From an uncultured Bdellovibrionales bacterium (GTDB lineage: Bacteria; Bdellovibrionota; Bdellovibrionia; Bdellovibrionales; UBA1609), in NCBI GenBank assembly GCA_938002015.1, contig CALLAU010000047.1:1-52721 (forward strand): 52,721 nt of DNA, read 5' to 3'. The notes under the pieces were generated by a model. That model was not told the origin of the DNA and made no database searches. It saw only the letters and a program-made list of their open reading frames with translations. Below are positions 25,777 through 34,069 of the stretch, one piece after another. Position numbers and translations under genes: made by a program. Numbering within the stretch: the stretch's first letter is position 1; every line of letters starts with the position of its first letter.

Positions 25777-26505
25777 ATGTCATTTAAAAAAACAAATCTT
25801 TGCTTTGGAAACTGGAAACTGAATAAGAGCCCTTTAGAAGCTGAAGCTTTTTTTAATGACTTTAAAAAGCAAGTAGATGCTAATGATCTTGAGCATTTTT
25901 GTATTTTTCCAACACCTGTACTTTCACAAAAAACCTCAGAGTCCAATATAAATTGGGGTGGACAAAACTGCTTTTATGAAACAAAAGGAGCTTTTACAGG
26001 TGAAACTTCTGCTAGTACCCTTAAAGAGATGGGTGCTAAATATTGCCTTGTTGGTCATAGTGAAAGACGACAAATTTTTAATGAAACAGATCAAGACTTA
26101 AATAAAAAAGTTAAAACAGTTTTAGAAAATGAGATGACTCCAGTTTTTTGTATAGGCGAGACTGATCAAGAAAGAGAATCAAATAAAACGTTTGATGTTT
26201 TAAATCAGCAGTTAGAAATTGGACTAGACGGTGTTGATTTTTCAAAAATTATTATAGCTTATGAACCTGTTTGGGCTATAGGAACAGGAAAGACGGCAAC
26301 ACCTGAGCTTGCAGCTGAAGTACATGACTGGTTAAGAGAAAGAGCCCTTTCTTCTCCCTTGCTTTATGGCGGAAGTGTTAAGCCGGCAAATGCTGCAGAT
26401 CTTTATAAAAATGAAAACATTAATGGGTTTTTAATTGGTGGCGCTAGTTTAAAAGTTGAAGACTTTGTAAGTATCTATAAGCAAACTAAAAAGAGTGAGG
26501 GTTAA
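25777..26505 (+). CDS. tpiA: Triosephosphate isomerase
   Basis: This enzyme interconverts dihydroxyacetone phosphate and glyceraldehyde 3-phosphate. The protein has 242 residues, slightly short. Catalytic motifs are CFGNWKLNK (Lys), CLVGHSERRQIF (His) and IIAYEPVWAIGTGKTA (Glu), with the phosphate loop 'YGGSVKPANA'. The stop codon abuts the ilvA start, so the genes are translationally coupled. Confidence 0.96.
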   Translation: MSFKKTNLCFGNWKLNKSPLEAEAFFNDFKKQVDANDLEHFCIFPTPVLSQKTSESNINWGGQNCFYETKGAFTGETSASTLKEMGAKYCLVGHSERRQIFNETDQDLNKKVKTVLENEMTPVFCIGETDQERESNKTFDVLNQQLEIGLDGVDFSKIIIAYEPVWAIGTGKTATPELAAEVHDWLRERALSSPLLYGGSVKPANAADLYKNENINGFLIGGASLKVEDFVSIYKQTKKSEG

Positions 26506-27732
26506 ATGAGGAGCCATCCTGTTACTTTTAAAGATATAGAAGCCGCTTCTGAAACATTAAATGGGGTGGCTCTTAAAACAACTTGTGAGTACTCTAGAAG
26601 TGCAAGTCAGTATATTGGTACAAACACTTTTTTAAAGTTTGAAAACCAACAACTTACTGGAAGTTTTAAAATTAGAGGGGCTTATAATAAAATCTCAAAG
26701 CTAAATGATGAGCAAAAAGCTAGAGGTATTAGTGCATGTTCTGCTGGAAATCACGCTCAAGGTGTCGCTTATAGCGCTAAAGCACTCGGATCTACTGCTC
26801 ATATAGTTATGCCTGAAACAGCGCCTCTTTCTAAGATTGAGGCTACGAAAAATTATGGGGCAAAAATTCACTTACATGGTGAGGTGTTTGATGAGGCATA
26901 TGATTTTTGTCAAAAACTTACAAAAGAAAATAATTATGAATTTGTTCATCCATATGAAGATGCTGACGTCATTGCTGGCCAAGGTACAATTGGACTGGAG
27001 CTTTATGAGCAAGTAAAAAACCTCTCATCAGTAGTTATTGGAGTTGGTGGTGGAGGGCTTTCATCAGGTACTGCACTAGCTCTTAAAACATTAAATCCTA
27101 AAATTAAAGTTTACGGTGCTGTTGCTGAGTCTGCTCCAGGAATGTCACACATGTATCATGGTATTAACAAACCTTATGAATGCAGACCTACTATTGCTGA
27201 CGGTATAGCAATTAAAAAGCCTTCAAAAATTATTTATGAAAATTACCTTTGTAAATATATGGATGATATTATTACTGTAAATGACAATGAAATGGCTGAA
27301 GCTATGGTTTTCTTAATTGAAAGAGCTAAAGCTGTTGTTGAAGGAGCTGGAGCTGCAGGCTTTGCTGCAGCTAGAAAGGCTAAGGATAAGTGGGATCTTG
27401 GTGAAAACACAGCTGTTATTCTCTGTGGTGGAAACATTGATTTAAACCTTATTGCTACGGTTGTTGAAAAAGGTTTAAGCTCCACTGGCAGAATGACACG
27501 TGTTGAAGTTGCTGTTGATGATATGCCAGGAAACCTTGCAAGGCTCACTGGTATTATTGCAGAAGAAAAAGCAAATGTAGTGCATGTTAACCATAGTAGA
27601 GTTGGTTCAAAACTTGGTTTAAGAGAAACCTCTATTGAGTTTGTATTATCAACAAAAGATAAAGAGCATATTGCAAGAATTATAAAGAGTTTTGAAAAAG
27701 CAGGAGCTAGAGTTTTAAGAGCTAGTTTCTAA
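26506..27732 (+). CDS. ilvA: Threonine dehydratase (PLP-dependent) with ACT domain
   Basis: This enzyme deaminates threonine to 2-oxobutanoate. The protein has 408 residues. The PLP Lys55 is in TGSFKIRGAYNK, the phosphate-binding loop is VGVGGGGLSSGTA, and a single C-terminal ACT domain starts at about residue 335 (VAVDDMPGNLARLTGI). That is the short TdcB-like architecture with one ACT domain rather than two IlvA regulatory domains. The biosynthetic or catabolic role is undecided. The ATG directly follows the tpiA stop, with GAGGG just before. Confidence 0.92.
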   Translation: MRSHPVTFKDIEAASETLNGVALKTTCEYSRSASQYIGTNTFLKFENQQLTGSFKIRGAYNKISKLNDEQKARGISACSAGNHAQGVAYSAKALGSTAHIVMPETAPLSKIEATKNYGAKIHLHGEVFDEAYDFCQKLTKENNYEFVHPYEDADVIAGQGTIGLELYEQVKNLSSVVIGVGGGGLSSGTALALKTLNPKIKVYGAVAESAPGMSHMYHGINKPYECRPTIADGIAIKKPSKIIYENYLCKYMDDIITVNDNEMAEAMVFLIERAKAVVEGAGAAGFAAARKAKDKWDLGENTAVILCGGNIDLNLIATVVEKGLSSTGRMTRVEVAVDDMPGNLARLTGIIAEEKANVVHVNHSRVGSKLGLRETSIEFVLSTKDKEHIARIIKSFEKAGARVLRASF

Positions 27733-27761
27733 AATAACAAAAGAACTGACAGGGTAAAGAT

Positions 27762-28865
27762 ATGAAATTAAAAATCTCAGAAGACATTTTATCACTAGTA
27801 CCTTACAAACCAGGTCAATCTGAAGCCGATGTAAAAAAGCAATATAATAGAGATTTTTTTGTTAAGCTTGCAAGTAATGAAAGTCCACTTGAGCCAAGTA
27901 AAATGGTTAAAGAGGCCTTATCTGAATCAATTAAAAACTTAAGCCTTTACCCTGATCCAGGCTGTCAGAGGGTAAGAGAAGTTGCTTCTAAGTATTATGA
28001 TGTACCAACTGAAAAAATCCTAGTTGGTAATGGATCAAATGAACTTGTTGATCTTTTAATAAGAGTTATGTGTGAGCCTGAGCAAAAAGTTATGACTTCT
28101 GTGGGTGCTTTTATTGCCTATAAAATCTGTACGAAAGCTTCCAGGGCTCAAATTATAGAAGTGCCATTAAAAGAAGGCTACTCTATTGATTTAGAGGCAA
28201 TGAGTGATGAACTAGAGAAAATGTCAGAGCTTCCGCAGATTGTTTTTATTCCAAACCCTAATAACCCAACAGGTTCTTATATTCCTGAAAATGAGATGAT
28301 GGAGTTTTTAGACAAGTGGGGTGGTAATGAAGAAATGCTTATTGTTATTGATGAGGCGTATAATGAGTTTGTAGATGCTGATGATTTCCCAGACCCGAAA
28401 AAACTTATGTCTTATGAAAATGTTTTATTAATGAAAACGATGAGTAAGGTTTTTGGCCTTGCTGGCTTAAGAATAGGTTTTTTACTTGGCTCAACAGAAG
28501 TTTTAAGTCTTGTTCATAGGATTAGAAATCCTTTTAATGTAAACGCTATGGCACAAGTTGCTGCTTGTGCGGCACTTGAAGACAAAGAAGCTTTAGATGA
28601 AGTAACAACTATGATTAAAAATGAACGTTATTCATTCCAAAGGTTTTTAAAAGAGATGAATTTAGATTTTGTCCCTTCTCAGGCAAACTTTGTATTTTTT
28701 GACACAAAGAGAGATTTTGCTAAAGTTCATGATGCGCTTTTAAGAGAAGGTCTTATTATTAGACCTCTTGCTCCTTATGGTTTTAAAACGCAAATGAGGA
28801 TTACAATTGGATCTTCTGAGCAAATGAGTTTTGCTAGAGAAGTTTTTAAAAAGGTTTTTAAATAA
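27762..28865 (+). CDS. hisC: Histidinol-phosphate/aromatic aminotransferase
   Basis: The protein is a 367-residue class I/II aminotransferase. The PLP-binding Lys229 is in TMSKVFGLAGLRIG. Further marks are NPNNPTGS (166-172), VIDEAYNEF (195-203) and the N-terminal LASNESPLEPS typical of HisC. No other histidine gene is nearby, so it may serve phenylalanine/tyrosine or general transamination. It lies between ilvA (29-base gap) and cmk (13-base gap). Confidence 0.9.
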   Translation: MKLKISEDILSLVPYKPGQSEADVKKQYNRDFFVKLASNESPLEPSKMVKEALSESIKNLSLYPDPGCQRVREVASKYYDVPTEKILVGNGSNELVDLLIRVMCEPEQKVMTSVGAFIAYKICTKASRAQIIEVPLKEGYSIDLEAMSDELEKMSELPQIVFIPNPNNPTGSYIPENEMMEFLDKWGGNEEMLIVIDEAYNEFVDADDFPDPKKLMSYENVLLMKTMSKVFGLAGLRIGFLLGSTEVLSLVHRIRNPFNVNAMAQVAACAALEDKEALDEVTTMIKNERYSFQRFLKEMNLDFVPSQANFVFFDTKRDFAKVHDALLREGLIIRPLAPYGFKTQMRITIGSSEQMSFAREVFKKVFK

Positions 28866-28878
28866 AGGTATCTATAAA

Positions 28879-29550
28879 GTGAGTAATGTAGTTAAAAATA
28901 TCATAACAATAGATGGACCGTCAGCTTCAGGAAAATCTTCTGTGAGTCGTGAGCTTGCTAGAAAGCTTGGATGGTCATGGGTTTCAACAGGAGCTTTTTA
29001 TAGAGTTCTAGGTTATATTGCCCACTTAAAAGATATACCTGAAGATAACGAAGAGGCCTTAATAAAAGCTTTAAGTGAAGTGGACTGGGAGGTTAGGCCT
29101 CAACATATTCAAACCGATGTATATATTGGTAAGAAACTTTGCCCAGCAGATGAGATTTACTCAGTTGAAAATGGAACAAGAGCAAGTAATGTAAGTAAAT
29201 TCCAAAAAGTAAGAGATGCTGTACTTCAGGCGCAAAGAGATGCTTACAAGCTGCCAGGACTAATAGCAGAGGGAAGAGACTGTGGTTCAGTTATTTTTCC
29301 AAACGCTCCACTAAAGGTTTTCTTAAGTGCCTCTGAAAGTGCAAGATCTGGTAGGCGTGCTAAAGAAGCAGGTGAGGAGATTAAAAAAGTAACAGAGGCT
29401 TTAAAAATTAGAGACAAGCAGGACTCAAGTCGAAAAGCTGCCCCGCTTGCAGTTCCAAAAGGAGCCTGGGAGTTAGACTCTTCAAACCTATCTTTAGAAG
29501 AAGTTGCTCAAAAAATTTATGATAAAGCTAAAAGCCTTTATACGATATGA
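28879..29550 (+). CDS. cmk: Cytidylate kinase
   Basis: This enzyme phosphorylates CMP/dCMP. The protein has 223 residues. The P-loop is DGPSASGKSSVSRELARKLG (12-31), followed by 'STGAFYRVLGY', 'AEGRDCGSVIFPNA' and the lid 'RRAKEAGEE' with 'RDKQDSSRKAAPL'. The GTG at 28879 is preferred, with AAAGG about ten bases before it. The frame also runs back to 28831 inside hisC, without family support. In many genomes cmk precedes rpsA; here rpsA lies 8 kb away. Confidence 0.94.
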   Translation: MSNVVKNIITIDGPSASGKSSVSRELARKLGWSWVSTGAFYRVLGYIAHLKDIPEDNEEALIKALSEVDWEVRPQHIQTDVYIGKKLCPADEIYSVENGTRASNVSKFQKVRDAVLQAQRDAYKLPGLIAEGRDCGSVIFPNAPLKVFLSASESARSGRRAKEAGEEIKKVTEALKIRDKQDSSRKAAPLAVPKGAWELDSSNLSLEEVAQKIYDKAKSLYTI

Positions 29551-30383
29551 CTTATAAAACGGTTCTCATTTTCTTTTTTGGTTTTGGTGCAGGTTTTTTG
29601 TTAAAAGATATGATAGAAAATAAAGACATTGGTTTAAAAAAGAAAGCCTTAGAAACTGTTCAAGATAAGGAAGCATCACAAAAAACAAAACCCCCTGTAA
29701 AACTTAGTGTTAGAAATAGAGATGTATTTAAGCAAGCATTAAACCTGAAGAAAAAAAATATTGAAGATGAAGCTAAGGTACTAACAAATAGTAGTCAAAA
29801 AGAATCAAAAGTATTTAAATTAAACAGCCTTTTTAGAAAACTTATGGATGCTAAATTAGATGAAGATGTAGCACTGCAGTTAGACTTACTAGAGAAGATG
29901 AGAGTGATTGATCCTGAAAGTCATATTTATATGGATAGTATTGCAGATTACCATATGAGAAAAGGAGACAGGAAAAAAGCTTATAAGCTTTATAAGGACT
30001 GTTCAAAAATACACCCTAAAAAGCAAAGCTGCATAAGAGCAGCAGCTACTTTTGTATTTCAAGCATTAGAAGATAAAGAAGATCAACTTATAGAAATCAA
30101 TAGTTGCCTTGATAATATCCCCGGAGATGTTGTTTGTCTTAATATGCTTGGAGTTTACAGCATGCAGAATAATCAATTTGAAAAAGCTGTAGAGGTTTAT
30201 GAAATTTTAGTTAGAGATAATAGTTCTAATGGAATAAGACTTTCACTTAAAATACTACATGCCCAGTTAGGTCATGCTTATGAAGGTGTCGGTAGAAATG
30301 AAGATGCAAAAGAGAGTTTTAATGAGGCCTGCAGACTAGGTAATAGATCTATTTGTAATATGCTTGAAAGAGAAGGAGCATAA
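29547..30383 (+). CDS. Membrane-anchored TPR-like protein
   Basis: The protein has 278 residues. It has an N-terminal membrane anchor (TVLIFFFGFGAGFLL), a Lys-rich linker (to about residue 90) and then three or four TPR-like helical pairs (YMDSIADYHMRKGDRKKAYK, VVCLNMLGVYSMQNNQFEKA, LGHAYEGVGRNEDAKESFNE). The Cys residues in the repeats recall Sel1-like variants. It overlaps cmk by four bases (ATGA), so it ends the glycolytic operon. It is probably a periplasm-facing scaffold; the partner is unknown. Confidence 0.78.
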   Translation: MTYKTVLIFFFGFGAGFLLKDMIENKDIGLKKKALETVQDKEASQKTKPPVKLSVRNRDVFKQALNLKKKNIEDEAKVLTNSSQKESKVFKLNSLFRKLMDAKLDEDVALQLDLLEKMRVIDPESHIYMDSIADYHMRKGDRKKAYKLYKDCSKIHPKKQSCIRAAATFVFQALEDKEDQLIEINSCLDNIPGDVVCLNMLGVYSMQNNQFEKAVEVYEILVRDNSSNGIRLSLKILHAQLGHAYEGVGRNEDAKESFNEACRLGNRSICNMLEREGA

Positions 30384-30406
30384 AAGAGCTTTTAGTTTAA
30401 GCTCTT
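30384..30406. terminator. Bidirectional terminator of the glycolytic operon and family A genes
   Basis: AAGAGCTT (30384-30391), a 7-base loop and AAGCTCTT (30399-30406) lie between convergent genes. Read on the minus strand the stem is followed by TTTTA, on the plus strand by CTTAATT. Confidence 0.7.
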
Positions 30407-30418
30407 CTTAATTAAAAA

Positions 30419-33400
30419 CTAGTTAGAAGAATGTAAAATACTGCTACAAGTTAATTTTTTAAAAGGCTTTCGTTGGCTCATCCATTCTTCAAAAGAATGA
30501 GTTTGCATTTTAAGCCTTAGATTCTCAGCACTTAAAACTTCTCCAGATAAATACTCTGTCGCTAAATCTGACCTCTTCCATACTTGAGATGAGAAAACGT
30601 AATGGTCTAGGAAACTATCTAAGCTTTGTTTTGAAGATAAGAGAGGCGGGAGGAGAGTTAAGCCCTCATCTATAAATTCATTACGGCTGGCGATATCTTT
30701 AACTACATAAAATCCCGCTCTTTCAGAATCTATTAAGTCCTTTATAAGTTTCAAATTTTTTGCAATAGGAAGCTTAGAGAAAATATGCTCTGCTAAGAGA
30801 TGCTCACGACCGCCTCGTTCAATAAGTGTCTGGATAGTTTCAGGTGGCACTTCACTTGGGTAATTTGAGAGTACGCGTTCAATAATTAAATCATCAGCTG
30901 TCTCATTAGAAATTACTTTTAGTGCTAAGTCTTTATACTTAAGCCAGTGAGGCTTACTTAAAACATGCTCAACAATAAGTCGATCGTATTTTTTCATATC
31001 AAGCAGTAAACTAATTAAGAACGGACTATTTGAAAAATACTCTTTTGAAAGAATGTCAGTTATAATTATTTCATTCACAGTATCTTTTTTAATGAGGAAC
31101 TCTAAAAGTGTAGGGTGAAGTGCCCACTTTTGTTGAGTGAATACAAGCTTTGCTAGGGTGTAATCTGATTTCCATGAAGCTACACTGCCATTGTATTTTT
31201 CTTGATCAGCCTCAAGTTGATCTTTAAAATCTAGATAATATCTGTTGTCTCTAGGTGCAAGGTTAGTTTGATAAAAAGGACCATTAACTCCTGCAAGTTT
31301 TTTATCAATTTCAAAGCCGCTGTGAATCAATACTTCAAGGTATTTGGGATAGTGAATAGCAGAGGGTTCACTTATTACAAAATTCAATAATAGATGATTG
31401 CACTCATTAGATAATCTAGCACAATAAATATCAATAATATTAGAAATGAATGGAAGTTCCGTGAATTTGGAATTAAAAAAGTTCAAAAGTGTAGGCTCTC
31501 TATCCGTACCTAAGTTACTAACCTTGGTATTTTTTAAATAAATAAAAAAGAAATCTTGTAAAAATTTTGATTGCGCTAGTTTTTTTGGATTAGATATTAA
31601 ATTTCTTATAAAGCTGTTTATTTCCGTATCTGCTCGAAAAGACAAGTTGCCTGGTTTTTGAGAAAATATATTTTTTATAAATGTTTCTAAGTTATTATTA
31701 AACGCACCAGGTTGATACAACTCAAACATGAGAGAAATGAATTTCTCATCCATTGAATCAAACATTTTTTGAAATGAGTATTTATTTTGAATTACTTCAA
31801 TGAGACGAGCGCGTCCGTTTTCTTGCTTGTCGACAAATTCTATTAGACCACTAAAAGTGTAGACCTCAGCTATGGTACTAAAAAGGTGCCTTTCTATAGG
31901 ATCTGGAAAAACAAGTTCTAATAAATCTAAGTCGCGCAGTAATTTTTCAATGAATTTATGTTTTGATCCGTATAGAAATTTTTTTGAAGATTCTTTAATA
32001 TTTTTAATATGCTGATTTGTAAACTGGTAGTCGGCACTTCTTATTTCAATGTCAAATGCCCTTATATTATAATTATTGAAGTCTTCAAAAATTTTTTGCA
32101 ATGCAAAAGCCGTGAGCTCAGTATTTTTTAAGTGTAGAATATTTTTGATGATTAATACTTTGTTCTCTTTTGTTTTGGTTGAATAATATATATCCTTTAC
32201 TTCTTGGATTTGACTTGTAGTAAAGCGAGAAAGACTATTTTCAACTAATACTAAATCATTAAATTCACCTAGCCTACTCCATGATAAAGAAGTGGTGTTT
32301 AACTCAGATAAATAATTAAAAACAAAGTATAAGCCGGAGGGTTTTAAATCACTTTCTTCTGTTAGTAGATACTTTCTAAAGGCCATGATCTGTTTAGATT
32401 TTTGAAGGAATCTACTCACAGCTTCGATTTGAGCTTGTGTGAGCTCTTGCCCACGAAGACTATGAAGAAAATCTGAGACGTTTCCTGAGAAAGGGTACTG
32501 CCCTCTATTTAAATAAATATTTATTAGCTCAGATACAGTTGGGCTGTTATTATCTGCTATAGGGTCAATTCCAAGTAAACTAAAGTCTTCTTTTAAAGAA
32601 GCCATGACAAAATCAACAGCGTCTAGGAACTCTTTTGATGAGGTGTCTAATCTATTAAATTTACGAATAAACTTTTCTTGTAAGCCTTTGTCATTGCTTT
32701 TTATTTCGCCATTATCTAAAAGCTTTATGTAATCTATTAAGCTAATGCCAATGTCCTCTTGAATAAGCTTAACGGCATTTTTATTCTTAATAACAATGAA
32801 GTCACCATGTTGAGTAAAATCTTTATTAAGAACCGCATTGGGAGCTAAAATAAATCTGATGGTAAGGTTTGTCCCCCTGGCTCCGCTATCTCCTATTTTT
32901 GCATACAAACCTTCTCCATGGACAGCAGCTTCACCATTTACTCCTTCTCTAGAAATAAAAGCGTTTACTCTTCCACTAACTGAGCGAGTGAGATTTTCAT
33001 AGGCAATAAAACCATTGGTTTCATGTGATAATATGATTGGTTCATCGCCAAAAATATCTTGTGCAGTTTGAAGTTCTGGATCATCAGATACATCTTCTAT
33101 GGTGCGTGACCTAAGTGGCTCTTTGTTCATCCACCAGCTCAGTGTGTTAACCGTATCGACTTGGTTTTGATCCAACTCTAAAAGTTTTAACCTTAGCCCT
33201 GTTTTTTCTAAAATATTCCATGCAAACTCAACATCAGGAGAGTTAAGAAGAGCTTTTAGTCCGAATTCACCAGCTTTTTGAGCACTGTATTTACTTAGTT
33301 CTTTAAGATTTTGCTCCTGTATTATTTGAGTCACTAAAGCTAGGTCTTCTTCAGTTCCTATTACTTCATATTGTGTTAATTTGGCTATATAGCGGATTGC

Positions 33401-34069
33401 TGCTAAAATAGGTGGGTTTAGGTTCTCTTTAAATCTTTTTGTAGTCTCATGTTGATCCGAAAATAAAAAATTGATTCTACCGCTTGCCACATCATTTAAA
33501 AAGCTAGAGTCATGGGCTTGCCAATTAAAAAGATCTCTATAAATGATTTCTTCAGGTGTTGCATTTATAGCAATCATTCCTGTAGAGTTTGTATCAGTAT
33601 GCTGATTTAAGAAATTTGGATCATCAAGTAGAGGAAGTTTGTCTCCCGTCTGCTCTTTTAACAATCTCACTTCCCATGCATCCCTGTCGCCTACAAAATG
33701 TGGATAGGTGTCTTGTAGAATGCCTTGAAGAACCTTGGCTTGCTCAGCAGTGCCATCAACGACGATGTCTAGATCTTGGTTTCCACGGTAAATATTTGTA
33801 AAGTCATAATCAAAGCGCTCGGCTTGGTATTTTTCATCACCAGCTTCACGCTCTAAATCCCATCTCACGTAGTGTGCAAAAGCTGAGGCCGTGCCACCAA
33901 AAAGATACACCTTTACCCCAAGCTTATCTGCCTCTTCTTGAATGAACTTAAATTCAGGCACTAGAGATATCCTTTTATAGGTCTCTTGAGATAAGTGTAT
34001 TGGCTCCACAGCGGCAAAACTCATGAAAGGTAATAATAAAAGAATAGTTAGATTTATAAGTAACTTCAT
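30419..34069 (-). CDS. Family A giant exported protein (NTase-like + ART-like + solenoid), copy 2
   Basis: The protein has 1216 residues. The signal peptide is MKLLINLTILLLLPFMSFAA. The nucleotidyltransferase-like head spans about 45-235: VYLFGGTASAFAHYVR (GG at 58-59), NQDLDIVVDG (DxD 99-101), TDTNSTGMIAIN (158-169) and NPPILAAIRYIAKL (218-231). This is the class II CCA/poly(A) polymerase motif order. The ART-like region spans about 343-440: ILSHETNGF (His349), GEGLYAKIG (Tyr389), NLTIRFILAP, DFIVIKNKNAV. From about residue 480 there are helical repeats, more irregular than in the other copies, with clear W-type units near the end (PHWLKYKDLALKVISNETAD). The C-terminus has the family Cys motif (LTCSSIL). 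The start overlaps the upstream paralogue's stop (ATGA), with AGAGG before it. Confidence 0.9.
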   Translation of the reverse strand: MKLLINLTILLLLPFMSFAAVEPIHLSQETYKRISLVPEFKFIQEEADKLGVKVYLFGGTASAFAHYVRWDLEREAGDEKYQAERFDYDFTNIYRGNQDLDIVVDGTAEQAKVLQGILQDTYPHFVGDRDAWEVRLLKEQTGDKLPLLDDPNFLNQHTDTNSTGMIAINATPEEIIYRDLFNWQAHDSSFLNDVASGRINFLFSDQHETTKRFKENLNPPILAAIRYIAKLTQYEVIGTEEDLALVTQIIQEQNLKELSKYSAQKAGEFGLKALLNSPDVEFAWNILEKTGLRLKLLELDQNQVDTVNTLSWWMNKEPLRSRTIEDVSDDPELQTAQDIFGDEPIILSHETNGFIAYENLTRSVSGRVNAFISREGVNGEAAVHGEGLYAKIGDSGARGTNLTIRFILAPNAVLNKDFTQHGDFIVIKNKNAVKLIQEDIGISLIDYIKLLDNGEIKSNDKGLQEKFIRKFNRLDTSSKEFLDAVDFVMASLKEDFSLLGIDPIADNNSPTVSELINIYLNRGQYPFSGNVSDFLHSLRGQELTQAQIEAVSRFLQKSKQIMAFRKYLLTEESDLKPSGLYFVFNYLSELNTTSLSWSRLGEFNDLVLVENSLSRFTTSQIQEVKDIYYSTKTKENKVLIIKNILHLKNTELTAFALQKIFEDFNNYNIRAFDIEIRSADYQFTNQHIKNIKESSKKFLYGSKHKFIEKLLRDLDLLELVFPDPIERHLFSTIAEVYTFSGLIEFVDKQENGRARLIEVIQNKYSFQKMFDSMDEKFISLMFELYQPGAFNNNLETFIKNIFSQKPGNLSFRADTEINSFIRNLISNPKKLAQSKFLQDFFFIYLKNTKVSNLGTDREPTLLNFFNSKFTELPFISNIIDIYCARLSNECNHLLLNFVISEPSAIHYPKYLEVLIHSGFEIDKKLAGVNGPFYQTNLAPRDNRYYLDFKDQLEADQEKYNGSVASWKSDYTLAKLVFTQQKWALHPTLLEFLIKKDTVNEIIITDILSKEYFSNSPFLISLLLDMKKYDRLIVEHVLSKPHWLKYKDLALKVISNETADDLIIERVLSNYPSEVPPETIQTLIERGGREHLLAEHIFSKLPIAKNLKLIKDLIDSERAGFYVVKDIASRNEFIDEGLTLLPPLLSSKQSLDSFLDHYVFSSQVWKRSDLATEYLSGEVLSAENLRLKMQTHSFEEWMSQRKPFKKLTCSSILHSSN
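32749..33958 (-). repeat. Dispersed repeat, family A head (copy 2)
   Basis: This corresponds to 35208-36456 and 40682-41911. The best-conserved DNA is around 33770-33960, where most differences from the copy at 36270-36456 are third-codon changes. Confidence 0.7.
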
